This document shows positions 8,007-16,633 of a stretch of DNA of 64,000 nt, piece by piece. Made by a program: the position numbers and the translations under genes. Location of the stretch: the NCBI GenBank assembly GCA_002345675.1, contig DDWL01000002.1, positions 25,857 to 89,856 on the forward strand. Reading direction: 5' to 3'. Source of the stretch: Bacteroidales bacterium UBA2287. GTDB taxonomy: Bacteria; Bacteroidota; Bacteroidia; Bacteroidales; Tenuifilaceae. Below the pieces are notes generated by a model. It worked only from the letters and a program-made list of their open reading frames with translations. It had not been told where the DNA came from and ran no database searches. The stretch's first letter is position 1, and each line of letters starts with the position of its first letter.

Positions 8007-8921
8007 ATGAAATTAGTTCGCATAATTCTTCTAAATCGAAATACAGTTCTTGTATTAGCCGTAATTGTAGGGTTAATTTTTGGTAAGTATGCCGAATTTT
8101 TAAAACCATATACTGTTGTAGCTTTAGCACTTACTATGACTTTTTCGCTTACTGGGCTCGACTTCTCTGTTCTTAACTCGTTTAAAAAAATTGTAAAGCC
8201 TTTTTTTGCAGGCATAATTCTCAACTATTTTCTATTTGGCTCGGTAATACTAACTCTTGCGTGGTTTTTAATGCCATCCGACGAACTTTTCTACGGTTTT
8301 GTTGTAATTGTTGCTGCGCCTCCAGGAGTTGCTATTATTCCATTTTCGTATATTTTGAAGGGAAACGTTAACTATGCTATTGTAGGTGTGTCGGCAGCTT
8401 TTTTAGCTTCTATTTTTTTTGCACCCCTTTTGGTCGACTTTTTTGCTGGAAGCAAGGGTATTTCTTCCTTCGATTTGTTTTTAACCATGCTGCAACTTGT
8501 TGTATTACCGTTAATTATAGCTCAGTTCTTGCGACTTAAATATTTGTTCCCATTTGTTCAAAAAGTAAGAGGAAAGGTGGTCGATTGGGGTTTCGCCTTC
8601 CTTATTTTTGTAGCAGTGGGTTTAAATCGTCAGGTATTTTTTTCCGACCCTAAAAAACTATTTCTTGTAAGTATTGTGCTGTTTTTAGGCCTTTTTGGTT
8701 TGGGAATACTTTACGATTTTGTTGCTAAAAAGTTTAAGGTAGACCCTTCCATTCGGCTTACTCAAAATATGCTTGCAACAATAAAAAGTTCAGGTTTTTC
8801 GGTATTTACAGCAATAACCCTTTTTGGTAAAGAGGCCGCAATTCCATCGGCAGTATTAGCAGTAATGGTGCTTTTCTACTTAATTTTTCTTTCGATTAAA
8901 GTGAGTAGGGTGTCGAAATAA
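8007..8921 (+). CDS. BASS-like (SBF) membrane transporter
   Basis: A 304-residue integral membrane protein with about ten hydrophobic segments. The pattern A-P-P-G-V-A-I-I-P-F-S in the middle and the matching C-terminal half (S-S-G-F-S-V-F-T-A-I-T-L-F-G) recall the crossed-helix regions of the bile-acid:Na+ symporter and related auxin-efflux (AEC) folds. The substrate cannot be predicted. The start follows a divergent short gap from the RsmI-like gene; the MBL-fold gene follows 16 bases later, so the two may be co-transcribed. Confidence 0.7.
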   Translation: MKLVRIILLNRNTVLVLAVIVGLIFGKYAEFLKPYTVVALALTMTFSLTGLDFSVLNSFKKIVKPFFAGIILNYFLFGSVILTLAWFLMPSDELFYGFVVIVAAPPGVAIIPFSYILKGNVNYAIVGVSAAFLASIFFAPLLVDFFAGSKGISSFDLFLTMLQLVVLPLIIAQFLRLKYLFPFVQKVRGKVVDWGFAFLIFVAVGLNRQVFFSDPKKLFLVSIVLFLGLFGLGILYDFVAKKFKVDPSIRLTQNMLATIKSSGFSVFTAITLFGKEAAIPSAVLAVMVLFYLIFLSIKVSRVSK

Positions 8922-8937
8922 CATAATAAACAATTCT

Positions 8938-9699
8938 GTGAAAATTACATTTTTAGGAACAGGAACATCGCAAGGAGTGCCTTTAATTGCTTGTGAATGC
9001 GCAGTTTGCCAGTCGGCTGACGAACGAGATAAGCGGCTTCGCACTTCGGCACTTATTTCGATTAACGGAGTTAATATACTTATCGATGCTGGCCCCGATT
9101 TTCGTCAGCAAATGCTCACAGCCAAAGTGAAAACGCTCGATGCCATTCTTTTTACCCACGAGCATCGCGACCATATTGCTGGCCTCGACGATGTGAGAGC
9201 CTTTAACTTTTTAATGCAATGCCCAATGAATGTTTGGGCCGAAGACAGAGTTCAAGATGCATTAAAATGCCATTTTTCGTATGCCTTCGAGGAAGAAAAA
9301 TATCCGGGAGCACCTGAGATATTTCTGAATACTATTAATGGACAGTCATTTAACGTAAAGGGAATTAAAATAGTTCCAATTCGTGCTTTGCATTATAACC
9401 TTCCTGTGTACGGCTTTCGAATAGGCGATTTTACCTACTTAACCGACGCCAACTTTATTTCGGAAGAGGAGAAGGAAAAGATGGTGGGTAGCAAGTATAT
9501 TGCCATTGGAGCCCTTCGGACTAAAAAGCATGTTTCCCATTTTTCGCTTCCCGAAGCACTTTCGCTCATTTCGGAACTAAGTCCACGTAAAGCATTTATT
9601 ACTCACATAAGTCACCAGCTTGGCTTATACGAAAATGTCCAAAAAGTTCTTCCCGAAAACGTTATGCTGGCGTACGATGGGCTAACAGTTGAAATTTAA
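8938..9699 (+). CDS. MBL-fold metallo-hydrolase (PhnP-like)
   Basis: A 253-residue metallo-beta-lactamase-fold phosphodiesterase or hydrolase. It opens with F-L-G-T-G-T-S-Q-G-V-P and has the metal motif H-E-H-R-D-H at residues 74-79, with further ligands in the D-A-N-F region and a final T-H-I-S-H-Q motif. The paired cysteines near residues 19-24 (A-C-E-C-A-V-C) resemble the structural metal site of PhnP-type cyclic phosphodiesterases. The start codon is GTG. No phn genes are nearby, so the substrate is unknown. Confidence 0.85.
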   Translation: MKITFLGTGTSQGVPLIACECAVCQSADERDKRLRTSALISINGVNILIDAGPDFRQQMLTAKVKTLDAILFTHEHRDHIAGLDDVRAFNFLMQCPMNVWAEDRVQDALKCHFSYAFEEEKYPGAPEIFLNTINGQSFNVKGIKIVPIRALHYNLPVYGFRIGDFTYLTDANFISEEEKEKMVGSKYIAIGALRTKKHVSHFSLPEALSLISELSPRKAFITHISHQLGLYENVQKVLPENVMLAYDGLTVEI

Positions 9700-9707
9700 T
9701 TCATTCG

Positions 9708-10814
9708 ATGCATAAAATTACTCAACCTACCTTAGTTGTCGACAAGGCCAAATGCCTTAAAAATATTGGTTTTATGATCAGTAAAGCCACCCAACTTGGC
9801 ATTCCTCTTCGTCCACATTTTAAAACTCATCAGAGCGTTGAAGTAGGTCGCTGGTTTAGGGAACTGGGAGTTGATAGAATTGCCGTTTCGTCGCTACCAA
9901 TGGCAAAGTACTTTGCTACCGATGGTTGGAACAACATTACTGTAGCGGTTCCATTTGTGCCCCAGCATGGTGAAATGGCAAACGATTTAGCTTCGAAAAT
10001 TGAATTAACGCTTACTGCATCAACTGTTAATGGGGCAAAAGAGATATCCGAAAAAATATTTGAGAATGTTAACGTAATGATTGAGGTTGACACAGGGCAG
10101 GGTAGAAGCGGCTTTAATCCTACCAATTTTAAAGGAATTGAAAACGCAATTGAACTAATTACTAAAACGAATAATTTATCTTTTTCAGGTTTTTTAACCC
10201 ATGCTGGGCACTCGTACAAGGCAAAACCTTCGGAGATTGAGTTACTAAATGCAATGGCCATTTTCGAAGTAGTTGAACTAAAAAAACGTTGGATTAATAG
10301 GTTTCCACAAATTACCATTTCCTACGGCGATACGCCAACAAGCGTTTTAGCAAGCAACTTTGATGGTGTTGATGAGTTGCGCCCAGGTAACTTTACCTTT
10401 TTCGACATGCAGCAGTCGTCGCGAGGGGTTTGTAGTCCCAGCTCAATAGCCGTAGCATTAGTTTGCCCCGTTATTGCTGTTTATGCCGACGAGTGCAAGG
10501 CAGTAATTTGGGGTGGTGCAGTTCACCTTTCGAAGGATTCTTACTTACTTCGCAGTGGTGAAGCCTCGTTTGGTGCAGTTTGTAATGTTAATAGCGATTT
10601 AAGCTGGAGCAGCCCAATTGATGGTCTTTTCCTCGAGTCGGTTTCGCAAGAACATGGAGTTGTAAGAGCCAAAAACTCGCAATTACTTCGTAATTTAAAA
10701 GAAGGCGATTTGGTTGCCATTCTTCCTGCACACTCGTGCCTAACTGCCGATACCATGGGCGAGTACTTGGTTTTAGGTGAAGGAATGGTTGGAACGATGA
10801 GGAAAAGAACTTAA
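9708..10814 (+). CDS. PLP-dependent D-threonine aldolase / D-serine dehydratase-like enzyme
   Basis: A fold-type III PLP enzyme of 368 residues. The N-terminal alanine-racemase-like barrel carries the PLP lysine K39 in P-H-F-K-T-H-Q. The C-terminal domain has the H342-x-C344 metal pair (A-H-S-C) that marks D-threonine aldolases and eukaryotic-type D-serine dehydratases. It probably acts on a D-3-hydroxy-amino acid. It follows the MBL gene by 8 bases and converges on the antiporter gene. Confidence 0.87.
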   Translation: MHKITQPTLVVDKAKCLKNIGFMISKATQLGIPLRPHFKTHQSVEVGRWFRELGVDRIAVSSLPMAKYFATDGWNNITVAVPFVPQHGEMANDLASKIELTLTASTVNGAKEISEKIFENVNVMIEVDTGQGRSGFNPTNFKGIENAIELITKTNNLSFSGFLTHAGHSYKAKPSEIELLNAMAIFEVVELKKRWINRFPQITISYGDTPTSVLASNFDGVDELRPGNFTFFDMQQSSRGVCSPSSIAVALVCPVIAVYADECKAVIWGGAVHLSKDSYLLRSGEASFGAVCNVNSDLSWSSPIDGLFLESVSQEHGVVRAKNSQLLRNLKEGDLVAILPAHSCLTADTMGEYLVLGEGMVGTMRKRT

Positions 10815-10834
10815 AGCAAGGTTGGAATAATTTT

Positions 10835-12307
10835 TTACTCTACTTTTTCTATTCCTAGGCAGGAGTTTAGTACTTGCAGTTCAAGAATGTTGTCGGTCAT
10901 TACCAACACCTTGTCGCCACCTTGAATAATAGTGGCTCCGTTTGGAGTTATAAACTTATTGTTGCGGTTAATTAGAACAAACAAAACATTTGCAGGAACA
11001 TTAAGTTCGAGAATGCTTTTACCGTCGCCAAAGCAGCCATCGGGGACTTCAACTTCGTAAAGCTCGTTATGAAAATTGTTGCTTCGTTCTATTTCGAGAG
11101 GATAGCGTGTTTTGGCTTTATATGGTCGTAACAGGTTTAGCCACTTAGCAACGTATGCAAAAGTGGTTCCCTGAATTAGCACCGAAGTGGCAACAACAAA
11201 AAACACAATATTAAAAATGGCGTGACCTTTTTCGACACCCATAATTATTGGGTACGAAGCAAATACAATGGGAACTGCACCTCGAAGCCCAACCCACGAT
11301 ACGAAAACCCGATCCTTAAAGGTCATTTTAAAAGGAATTAGGCTCAAGAAAACTCCAGCAGGGCGAGCAACGAAAATAAGAATTACAGCAACAAGAATTC
11401 CAACACTAAGCACCGATCCAATTTCCGAAGGCTCTAAAAGAATTCCGAAGGCCACAAACATAATGATTTGCATTAGCCAAGCAACGCCATCGAAAAAGCG
11501 CATTATCGACCTTTTGTGAATAAAACTAAGGTTGCCAATAAATACTGCGGCCATGTATACGGCTAAAAAGCCGTTTCCCTTTAGTAAGTCGGCAAGGGCG
11601 TAAGTGAGAAAAGCCATGGCCAGAATAAGTACTGAGTAAAGTCCATCGTAATCCAGGTCGATGTTATTTACCAGCCACTCCATTATTTTGCCCATTATTA
11701 GCCCAATTGCCACTCCAACCCCAATTTGAAGGGCAAAGAAAACAGCAATGTTTCCTCCAGGAAATCCTTGCCCAGCAAGCACAAACGAGAATACCAACAT
11801 GAGCATAAATGCCATGGGGTCGTTACTCCCCGACTCAAGTTCGAGTATTGGTCGTAGGTTATGTTTAAGTTCTAAATTCTTTGACCTAAGTATTGAAAAA
11901 ACAGCAGCTGCATCGGTCGATGCAATAATTGACCCAAGTAGCAAGCCTTCAACTAAACTAAAATCGGTAAACAGAAAAACAAGTAATCCAACCACAAGTG
12001 CTGTAGCAGCTACGCCAACCGTTGAAAGGGTAATTCCTCGCCAAAGTATTGGTTTTACGCTTTTTAGCCTAGTGTCCAATCCTCCCGAAAAAAGGATTAT
12101 GGTTAACGAAACAATGCCAATATGCTGACTTAGTTTAAAATCGTTAAAGCGAATAATGCCAAACATATCCTCACCAGCAAGTATACCAATGGCAAGGAAT
12201 ACTAGTAGAGCTGGAACGCCAAGTTTTCCACTTGTTTTGCTTGCCAGTATTGCTGCAATAAGCAATATCGACAGCACTAAAAGTCCACTTCCAATTAGTA
12301 GTTGCAA
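10835..12307 (-). CDS. K+/H+ (CPA1) antiporter with RCK_C domain
   Basis: A 490-residue cation:proton antiporter of the CvrA/NhaP2 type. About 12 transmembrane segments occupy residues 1-395, with the ion-site motif G-S-I-I-A-S-T-D-A-A-A-V-F near residue 131 and the family motif W-V-G-L-R-G-A-V-P-I. A C-terminal TrkA-C/RCK_C ligand domain (about 410-485) should gate transport by a cytosolic ligand. Probable role: potassium and pH homeostasis. It lies 24 bases upstream of nothing obvious; the hemerythrin gene on the same strand precedes it by 24 bases and may be co-transcribed. Confidence 0.9.
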   Translation of the reverse strand: MQLLIGSGLLVLSILLIAAILASKTSGKLGVPALLVFLAIGILAGEDMFGIIRFNDFKLSQHIGIVSLTIILFSGGLDTRLKSVKPILWRGITLSTVGVAATALVVGLLVFLFTDFSLVEGLLLGSIIASTDAAAVFSILRSKNLELKHNLRPILELESGSNDPMAFMLMLVFSFVLAGQGFPGGNIAVFFALQIGVGVAIGLIMGKIMEWLVNNIDLDYDGLYSVLILAMAFLTYALADLLKGNGFLAVYMAAVFIGNLSFIHKRSIMRFFDGVAWLMQIIMFVAFGILLEPSEIGSVLSVGILVAVILIFVARPAGVFLSLIPFKMTFKDRVFVSWVGLRGAVPIVFASYPIIMGVEKGHAIFNIVFFVVATSVLIQGTTFAYVAKWLNLLRPYKAKTRYPLEIERSNNFHNELYEVEVPDGCFGDGKSILELNVPANVLFVLINRNNKFITPNGATIIQGGDKVLVMTDNILELQVLNSCLGIEKVE

Positions 12308-12331
12308 ATTCGTTTAAATATTTAAACTATG

Positions 12332-12739
12332 CTAAACAATCCCCTTGTCAATAAAAAATTGGCTGTACTTCTTGTCAACAACCTGTATGTGTTGCTTAAT
12401 CCAATCCTTTAAATAACTAGTAATTTCGAAGGTAAGCAAAAGTTTGCCATTCTGAAACTTTTCTTCCAGTTCAACCACTTTCGACATAAAAAGATCGTGT
12501 TGCTTTTTATGCGCTTCATAGTCAGGATAACTATGCTGCTTCATATACCTTTCTTCAAGGGCAAAGTGGCTTTGGGCGTACTTTCGCATTTCGGTTATTA
12601 ACTTTTTTATGCTCTCGTCGTTCGAACGATTTTTAATGTTTTCGTAAAAATCGTTAATCATTTCAATTAGCTTCATGTGCTGATTGTCGATTGAGCGAAC
12701 TTTTACGCTCAAGTCGTCGTTCCAAATAAAAAAGGCCAT
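12332..12739 (-). CDS. Bacteriohemerythrin
   Basis: A 135-residue di-iron O2-binding protein. All seven expected ligand positions can be seen: H in D-N-Q-H-M, H and E in H-F-A-L-E-E-R-Y-M, H in Y-P-D-Y-E-A-H, H in K-K-Q-H-D, and H and D in K-Q-H-I-Q-V-V-D. It may store or sense oxygen or protect oxygen-labile enzymes, as expected in an anaerobe or microaerophile. A minus-strand TAnnTTTG box lies at 12801-12808. Confidence 0.93.
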   Translation of the reverse strand: MAFFIWNDDLSVKVRSIDNQHMKLIEMINDFYENIKNRSNDESIKKLITEMRKYAQSHFALEERYMKQHSYPDYEAHKKQHDLFMSKVVELEEKFQNGKLLLTFEITSYLKDWIKQHIQVVDKKYSQFFIDKGIV

Positions 12740-12800
12740 GGGTTATAAGTTATTAAAAGTGAGAAAAATAAATAAGTTGGATGATGAATTTTAGTGTTTT

Positions 12801-12808
12801 CAAATATA
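12801..12808 (-). promoter_or_regulatory. -7 box for the hemerythrin gene
   Basis: The minus strand reads TATATTTG, matching TAnnTTTG, about 60 bases upstream of the hemerythrin start. Confidence 0.45.
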
Positions 12809-12903
12809 TGTTTTTTTGAACTTAATCAACAAACCCTATAAGAGTATGTTGAAAACTACTGTGAAAAAAAAGAATAAATCTGTTTTGGTAATCCATATTC
12901 CCA

Positions 12904-12911
12904 TATCTTTG
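12904..12911 (+). promoter_or_regulatory. -7 box preceding the cobalamin riboswitch
   Basis: TATCTTTG matches TAnnTTTG exactly and would start transcription close to the first conserved riboswitch bases. A TTTG lies at 12884-12887 as a possible upstream element, at slightly short spacing. Confidence 0.6.
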
Positions 12912-13130
12912 CAATGTCTTTGGTTAGGGAATCCCGTGTGAATCGGGGGCAGTACCCGCTGCTGTAAACTCCATTAAACCTTTTGTCAACCTTATGCCAC
13001 TGTCCTAGTTTGAAAGGATGGGAAGGCCGACAGAAGGGGAGTAAGCCAGAAAACCTGTCGGAGACAAACCTCAATTTGTAAGCTTTCGGGAAAAAAGGCT
13101 GAAGATGACGCTGCTGCTACTCTTCGTTTT
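12912..13130 (+). ncRNA. Cobalamin (B12) riboswitch
   Basis: Conserved elements appear in the right order: G-G-G-A-A-T at 12927-12932, a C-C-C-G / C-G-G-G hairpin, G-C-A-G-T-A-C-C-C-G-C-T-G-C-T-G-T-A at 12949-12966, a G-C-C-G-A-C-A-G arm at 13026-13033 pairing with C-T-G-T-C-G-G at 13055-13061, and the B12 box (AAGCCAGAAAACCTGTC) at 13043-13059. A weak hairpin (GAAGA at 13101-13105, TCTTC at 13121-13125) followed by T-rich sequence may be the expression platform. The rest of the 455-base gap (12740-13194) holds only the two promoters and an AT-rich spacer. Confidence 0.93.
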
Positions 13131-13194
13131 TACTAGTTTTTAAAGCTTTACTGTTTGAGGGTTTAATTGTTAAACCAATAAAACCTTAAACAAA

Positions 13195-13923
13195 ATGAAA
13201 AATGTTTTCTCAGTTGCGCTAATGGCGCTTATTGTAATCGGCTTCGCATCGTGCGAAAAGGAAGAGCCGACGGAAGTTAAAATCGACTTTCAGAGTTTAA
13301 ACCTTCAACCCAACTCCTTTTGGAATGGCAGCGATGCATCGGGCGGTTATAAATTCGACATTGCTACTTTTAGTAATTCTTATATTGCTTCAGTTGCTTA
13401 TTGGAGTGGTTACGCTTTCTCAAATGTTACCGACACCGCAACTTCAGGCTATGGTAACCAGTACAGCGCAATGGTTACATCTTTTTCAGATCCTTTAAAT
13501 GTTTATGCAATTGCCTACTACGGTGGCTCTAATGAAGAAGATACAAAAATTGTTTTCGACCGAAAGGTTAAGCTCGTATCGGTAAAAATAACCAATACGG
13601 TTTACGCACACCATTCGATGCGCGATGGAGATTATTTTAGTAAAAAATTTGGCGGAGTTGATGGAACCGACCCCGACTGGTTTTTACTTACTATTGAAGG
13701 GTACAATAATGGTATTAAAACTCAAACAATTGAGTTTTACTTAGCCGATTTTCGCTCGACAAATTCATCGCAGGATTATATTCGAGATAATTGGACTAAC
13801 GTAAACCTTTCGTCGCTTGGAAGCGTTGATAAGATTATGTTCAAGTTTACTTCGACTGATAATGGAGGCTATGGAATGAATACTCCTGCCTATGTTGCAA
13901 TTGACGATTTAGTGTACGAATAA
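13195..13923 (+). CDS. DUF4465 surface lipoprotein under B12 control
   Basis: A 242-residue lipoprotein (lipobox G-F-A-S-C at about residues 16-20) with one DUF4465 domain. Recognisable blocks are S-F-W-N-G-S-D-A-S-G-G-Y, the Y-W-S-G-Y-A-F-S-N-V-T-D-T motif, G-Y-G-N-Q-Y-S-A and the C-terminal V-A-I-D-D-L. Genes of this family often follow B12 riboswitches in Bacteroidota. A surface-exposed B12-binding or capture role is my inference from this control. It starts about 65 bases after the riboswitch and is followed 15 bases later by the FGE-like gene. No BtuB receptor is adjacent. Confidence 0.85.
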   Translation: MKNVFSVALMALIVIGFASCEKEEPTEVKIDFQSLNLQPNSFWNGSDASGGYKFDIATFSNSYIASVAYWSGYAFSNVTDTATSGYGNQYSAMVTSFSDPLNVYAIAYYGGSNEEDTKIVFDRKVKLVSVKITNTVYAHHSMRDGDYFSKKFGGVDGTDPDWFLLTIEGYNNGIKTQTIEFYLADFRSTNSSQDYIRDNWTNVNLSSLGSVDKIMFKFTSTDNGGYGMNTPAYVAIDDLVYE

Positions 13924-13938
13924 ATTTACGAAAAGAAT

Positions 13939-15453
13939 ATGCGTACCTATACCGTTTTAGCGATCCTAATTTTCTGTAATTTTTTGGCTACAGCCAATAA
14001 TTTAAGGTTTGGCTTGGCAAGCATACACGAAAACAGAATTACTGTTTCAATTGCATGGGACAATAGCTGGAATTTAACCCAAACGGGTGGTAGTTCCGAT
14101 GCTGTTTGGCTTTTTGCAAAAGGGAAATTGGCAAACGGAGTGTGGGAGCATGTTAATTTTAGTTCGAATTTATTCGACCATTTGTATAACGAGCCCCTTA
14201 CCATTGAAGCAGCAGGCGATGGTAAGGGTGTTTTTATATGCCCTGCAAATCAGGGTGCTTTTTCAGTGCCATTCACAAATATTTCAATAAAAGTTTCATC
14301 CAATCTTTCAAGTTATGTTGAATTGAAAGTATACGGAATCGAAATGGTTTACATTCCCCAAGGTGCTTTTTACTTAGGCGATTGGGCTTCCATTTCGTCG
14401 TTAGCCAATAACCAAGGGAATCCTTTTCTTGTTAGTTCCGAGGAAGCAATTTCAAGCGGTACGCTAACCCTTGCAAACCCAAATAACTACTTCGACCCTC
14501 CAGCGCTAAGCGGAACAATTCCTGTCAGTTACCCAAAGGGTTATAGCCCTTTTTACGTAATGAAGTACGAAGTTTCGCAGCTTCAGTATGTCGACTTTTT
14601 AAATACATTAACTTACACCCAGCAGCAAAACCGAACTTGGCGTTCGCCAAACTTAAGTTCAGGAACATTTGCAATGGTTAATCCTTACCAAACCGATAGT
14701 TTGTATCGTAATTCAATAGTTATTGCCACGTCAGGCGTACAGGGCGTAAGTTCGGCAGTTTACGCAGTTAATGGCAATGCAAACCAAAACTTTAATGAAG
14801 AGAGCGATGCCCCGTATCGTGCTGCTAACTTTTTTTCGTGGGCCGATTTGGCTGCCTATCTCGACTGGGCTGCGCTTAGGCCAATAACCGAAATGGAGTT
14901 CGAAAAGGCTTGCCGTGGAACAAATTCTTCGGTTGCTGGCGAATTTGCTTGGGGAACTCCCTACATTACTAACGCAAATACTGCAATTTACGATGGTACA
15001 GTTTTTGAAACGGTTAGCGAGGTTTCCAGCGGGGAATCGGGTTTGGCAAATCATGGTACAATTATAGCATCACAAGGGTGGGGGCTACGAGGTCCACTTC
15101 GAACAGGGTTTGCGGCAAACCAAAGTTCAACAAGAATAAGTGCTGGTGCATCGTTTTACGGAGTAATGGAGATGAGCGGTAATGTTTGGGAAATGGTTAT
15201 TGCTGCCAATGGCGATGGATTGAACTTTTCAAGAATTTTTGGCGATGGAATCCTCGACAGCAATGGTAATGCTAACGAAAGCGGCTGGAGTAATTCGTCA
15301 ACTGCCAGTGGTATAATTCTCCGAGGTGGAGCATGGGGAAGCATAATTTCCGAAGTTGGTACTTGGCGCGATTTAGCAATTTCCGACAGGTACTATAGTC
15401 ACGTAAAGCCCAGTACACGAAGGAATTCGTTAGGAGGTAGGGGAGGACGTTAA
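13939..15453 (+). CDS. Secreted SUMF1/FGE-fold protein lacking the catalytic cysteine
   Basis: A 504-residue protein with a signal peptide, an N-terminal beta-rich domain (about 20-125), and a formylglycine-generating-enzyme (SUMF1) fold from about residue 133. The fold shows M-V-Y-I-P-Q-G-A-F-Y-L-G, M-K-Y-E-V-S, R-P-I-T-E-M-E-F-E-K-A-C-R-G, E-M-S-G-N-V-W-E-M and I-L-R-G-G-A-W-G. In true FGEs the G-N-V-W-E-W is followed by the catalytic cysteine; here it is G-N-V-W-E-M-V, so sulfatase activation is unlikely. It is more likely a binding or structural surface protein. It is the second gene of the riboswitch operon. Confidence 0.85.
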   Translation: MRTYTVLAILIFCNFLATANNLRFGLASIHENRITVSIAWDNSWNLTQTGGSSDAVWLFAKGKLANGVWEHVNFSSNLFDHLYNEPLTIEAAGDGKGVFICPANQGAFSVPFTNISIKVSSNLSSYVELKVYGIEMVYIPQGAFYLGDWASISSLANNQGNPFLVSSEEAISSGTLTLANPNNYFDPPALSGTIPVSYPKGYSPFYVMKYEVSQLQYVDFLNTLTYTQQQNRTWRSPNLSSGTFAMVNPYQTDSLYRNSIVIATSGVQGVSSAVYAVNGNANQNFNEESDAPYRAANFFSWADLAAYLDWAALRPITEMEFEKACRGTNSSVAGEFAWGTPYITNANTAIYDGTVFETVSEVSSGESGLANHGTIIASQGWGLRGPLRTGFAANQSSTRISAGASFYGVMEMSGNVWEMVIAANGDGLNFSRIFGDGILDSNGNANESGWSNSSTASGIILRGGAWGSIISEVGTWRDLAISDRYYSHVKPSTRRNSLGGRGGR

Positions 15454-15477
15454 TAAAAGAATTTAAATGGATTAGCT

Positions 15478-15924
15478 ATGAAAACAGTAACTTACAAATT
15501 ACAATCGACCTTTTTTTTATTAGGTTTCTTATTATTAGCGCTTTGCGCTAACAAGGCCAGTGCACAAGCAAACTACAATGGCGGTCAGGCTGGAGGCTAT
15601 GCTTCGATAAACGTTTCGTTTTTATCATCGGTTACCATTGGCGATTCGCTTGTTGCGCGTCAGTTCGAAGCTTCGGTTTACCCAAACCCAATAAAAAAAG
15701 GGCAAGCCCTTAAGTATCGTATTCGAAATGTCGACTTTGGTTCAAAGGTTACTGTAATTGTTAGCGATATACTTGGTAATAGGTTACTAACACAGGAAAT
15801 TGAAGTTAACATCGACGATTCTGAACTTGCATTACCACAAGAAAAAATGGCAAAGGGAATATATTTAGTTACTTTTCAAAGTTCTAAATCGAAAATTACA
15901 CGAAGAATTTCTTACACAGATTAA
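15478..15924 (+). CDS. Near stand-alone T9SS type A sorting-domain protein
   Basis: A 148-residue protein consisting of a signal peptide (about 1-30, ending A-S-A-Q), a short Gly/Asn-rich linker and a single C-terminal sorting domain of the type IX secretion system. The domain contains the marker V-Y-P-N-P, then V-I-V-S-D-I-L-G-N, K-G-I-Y-L-V-T-F and the final K-I-T-R-R-I. Normally such domains sit at the end of a large cargo; here there is almost no cargo. It follows the FGE-like gene by 24 bases and closes the B12-controlled operon. Confidence 0.83.
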   Translation: MKTVTYKLQSTFFLLGFLLLALCANKASAQANYNGGQAGGYASINVSFLSSVTIGDSLVARQFEASVYPNPIKKGQALKYRIRNVDFGSKVTVIVSDILGNRLLTQEIEVNIDDSELALPQEKMAKGIYLVTFQSSKSKITRRISYTD

Positions 15925-15985
15925 ATATTTGTTTTTAAATTGCAATTAATACTTTTTTGCAATTTCAATATTTAAAGAAAAACCA

Positions 15986-16291
15986 ATGCAAAAAATACTT
16001 TCAAATAATTTAGAATCGATACGAGCACTTTGTGCAATTTATAACGTAAGGTATTTGTATGCTTTTGGCTCAGTATGCACCAATAAGTTTAACGAAAATA
16101 GTGATATTGATTTGTTAGTGTCCTTAGGTACATTAGATTTTGGCGATTATGCCGACACTTACTTTTTACTTGCTGATAAGTTTGAAGAAATATTAAAAAG
16201 ACCTGTTGATTTAATAACCGACAAGTCCTTATCAAATCCATACTTCATCGACACTTTAAATAAATCAAAAGTTTTACTCTATGGAAGTTGA
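15986..16291 (+). CDS. MntA-type nucleotidyltransferase antitoxin
   Basis: A 101-residue minimal nucleotidyltransferase with the family motif G-S (in F-G-S-V-C-T-N-K-F) followed by S-D-I-D-L-L-V, which carries the two metal-binding aspartates. In MntA/HepT systems this protein AMPylates and neutralises the HEPN toxin. The ORF is intact and its end overlaps by 11 bases the start of the HepT gene, the classic arrangement. The HepT partner is broken, so this antitoxin may be an orphan. Confidence 0.85.
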   Translation: MQKILSNNLESIRALCAIYNVRYLYAFGSVCTNKFNENSDIDLLVSLGTLDFGDYADTYFLLADKFEEILKRPVDLITDKSLSNPYFIDTLNKSKVLLYGS

Positions 16292-16616
16292 AGTGAAAAA
16301 ATTCTTGTACGACATAAAAGTTGCAATAGATTCCATTAATAGTTATCTCGGAGAGACTCGCGATTTTAACAAATACTTAAACGATAAAATGCTAAGAAGA
16401 GCAGTTGAGCGGGAGTTTGAAATTATTGGAGAGGCAATATAAAGAATTGAAAAGATTGACTCAAATGTAAAAATTTCCAGTAAAAAACAGATTGTGAATT
16501 TGAGAAATAGGGTTATTCATGGTTACGATAAAATTGACAATCAAATAATATGGGGCACAATTGTTCTTCATTTACCAACCCTGAAAGAAGAGATTGATTC
16601 AATATTAAAAGATTAG
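16281..16616 (+). pseudogene. HepT-type HEPN toxin interrupted by an in-frame stop
   Basis: The frame from ATG 16281 to TAG 16616 encodes a normal-length (111-codon) HepT, but codon 54 (16440-16442) is TAA, right after the conserved I-I-G-E-A-I. Beyond it the frame continues without further stops and contains the HEPN RNase motif R-N-R-V-I-H-G-Y-D (RX4H) near residue 78. As read, the product would be a 53-residue fragment with no active site. Causes could be a real inactivating point mutation, a sequencing error or stop-codon recoding. Single-base change is the simplest reading. Confidence 0.85.
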
Positions 16617-16633
16617 AATACAAATAAACTACT

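Noticed and set aside
12856..13074. 72-codon frame on the minus strand
   Set aside because: It is antisense to the cobalamin riboswitch, whose conserved bases explain the sequence.
13939..15453. Active formylglycine-generating enzyme for sulfatases
   Set aside because: The catalytic cysteine after G-N-V-W-E is absent and no sulfatase gene lies nearby.
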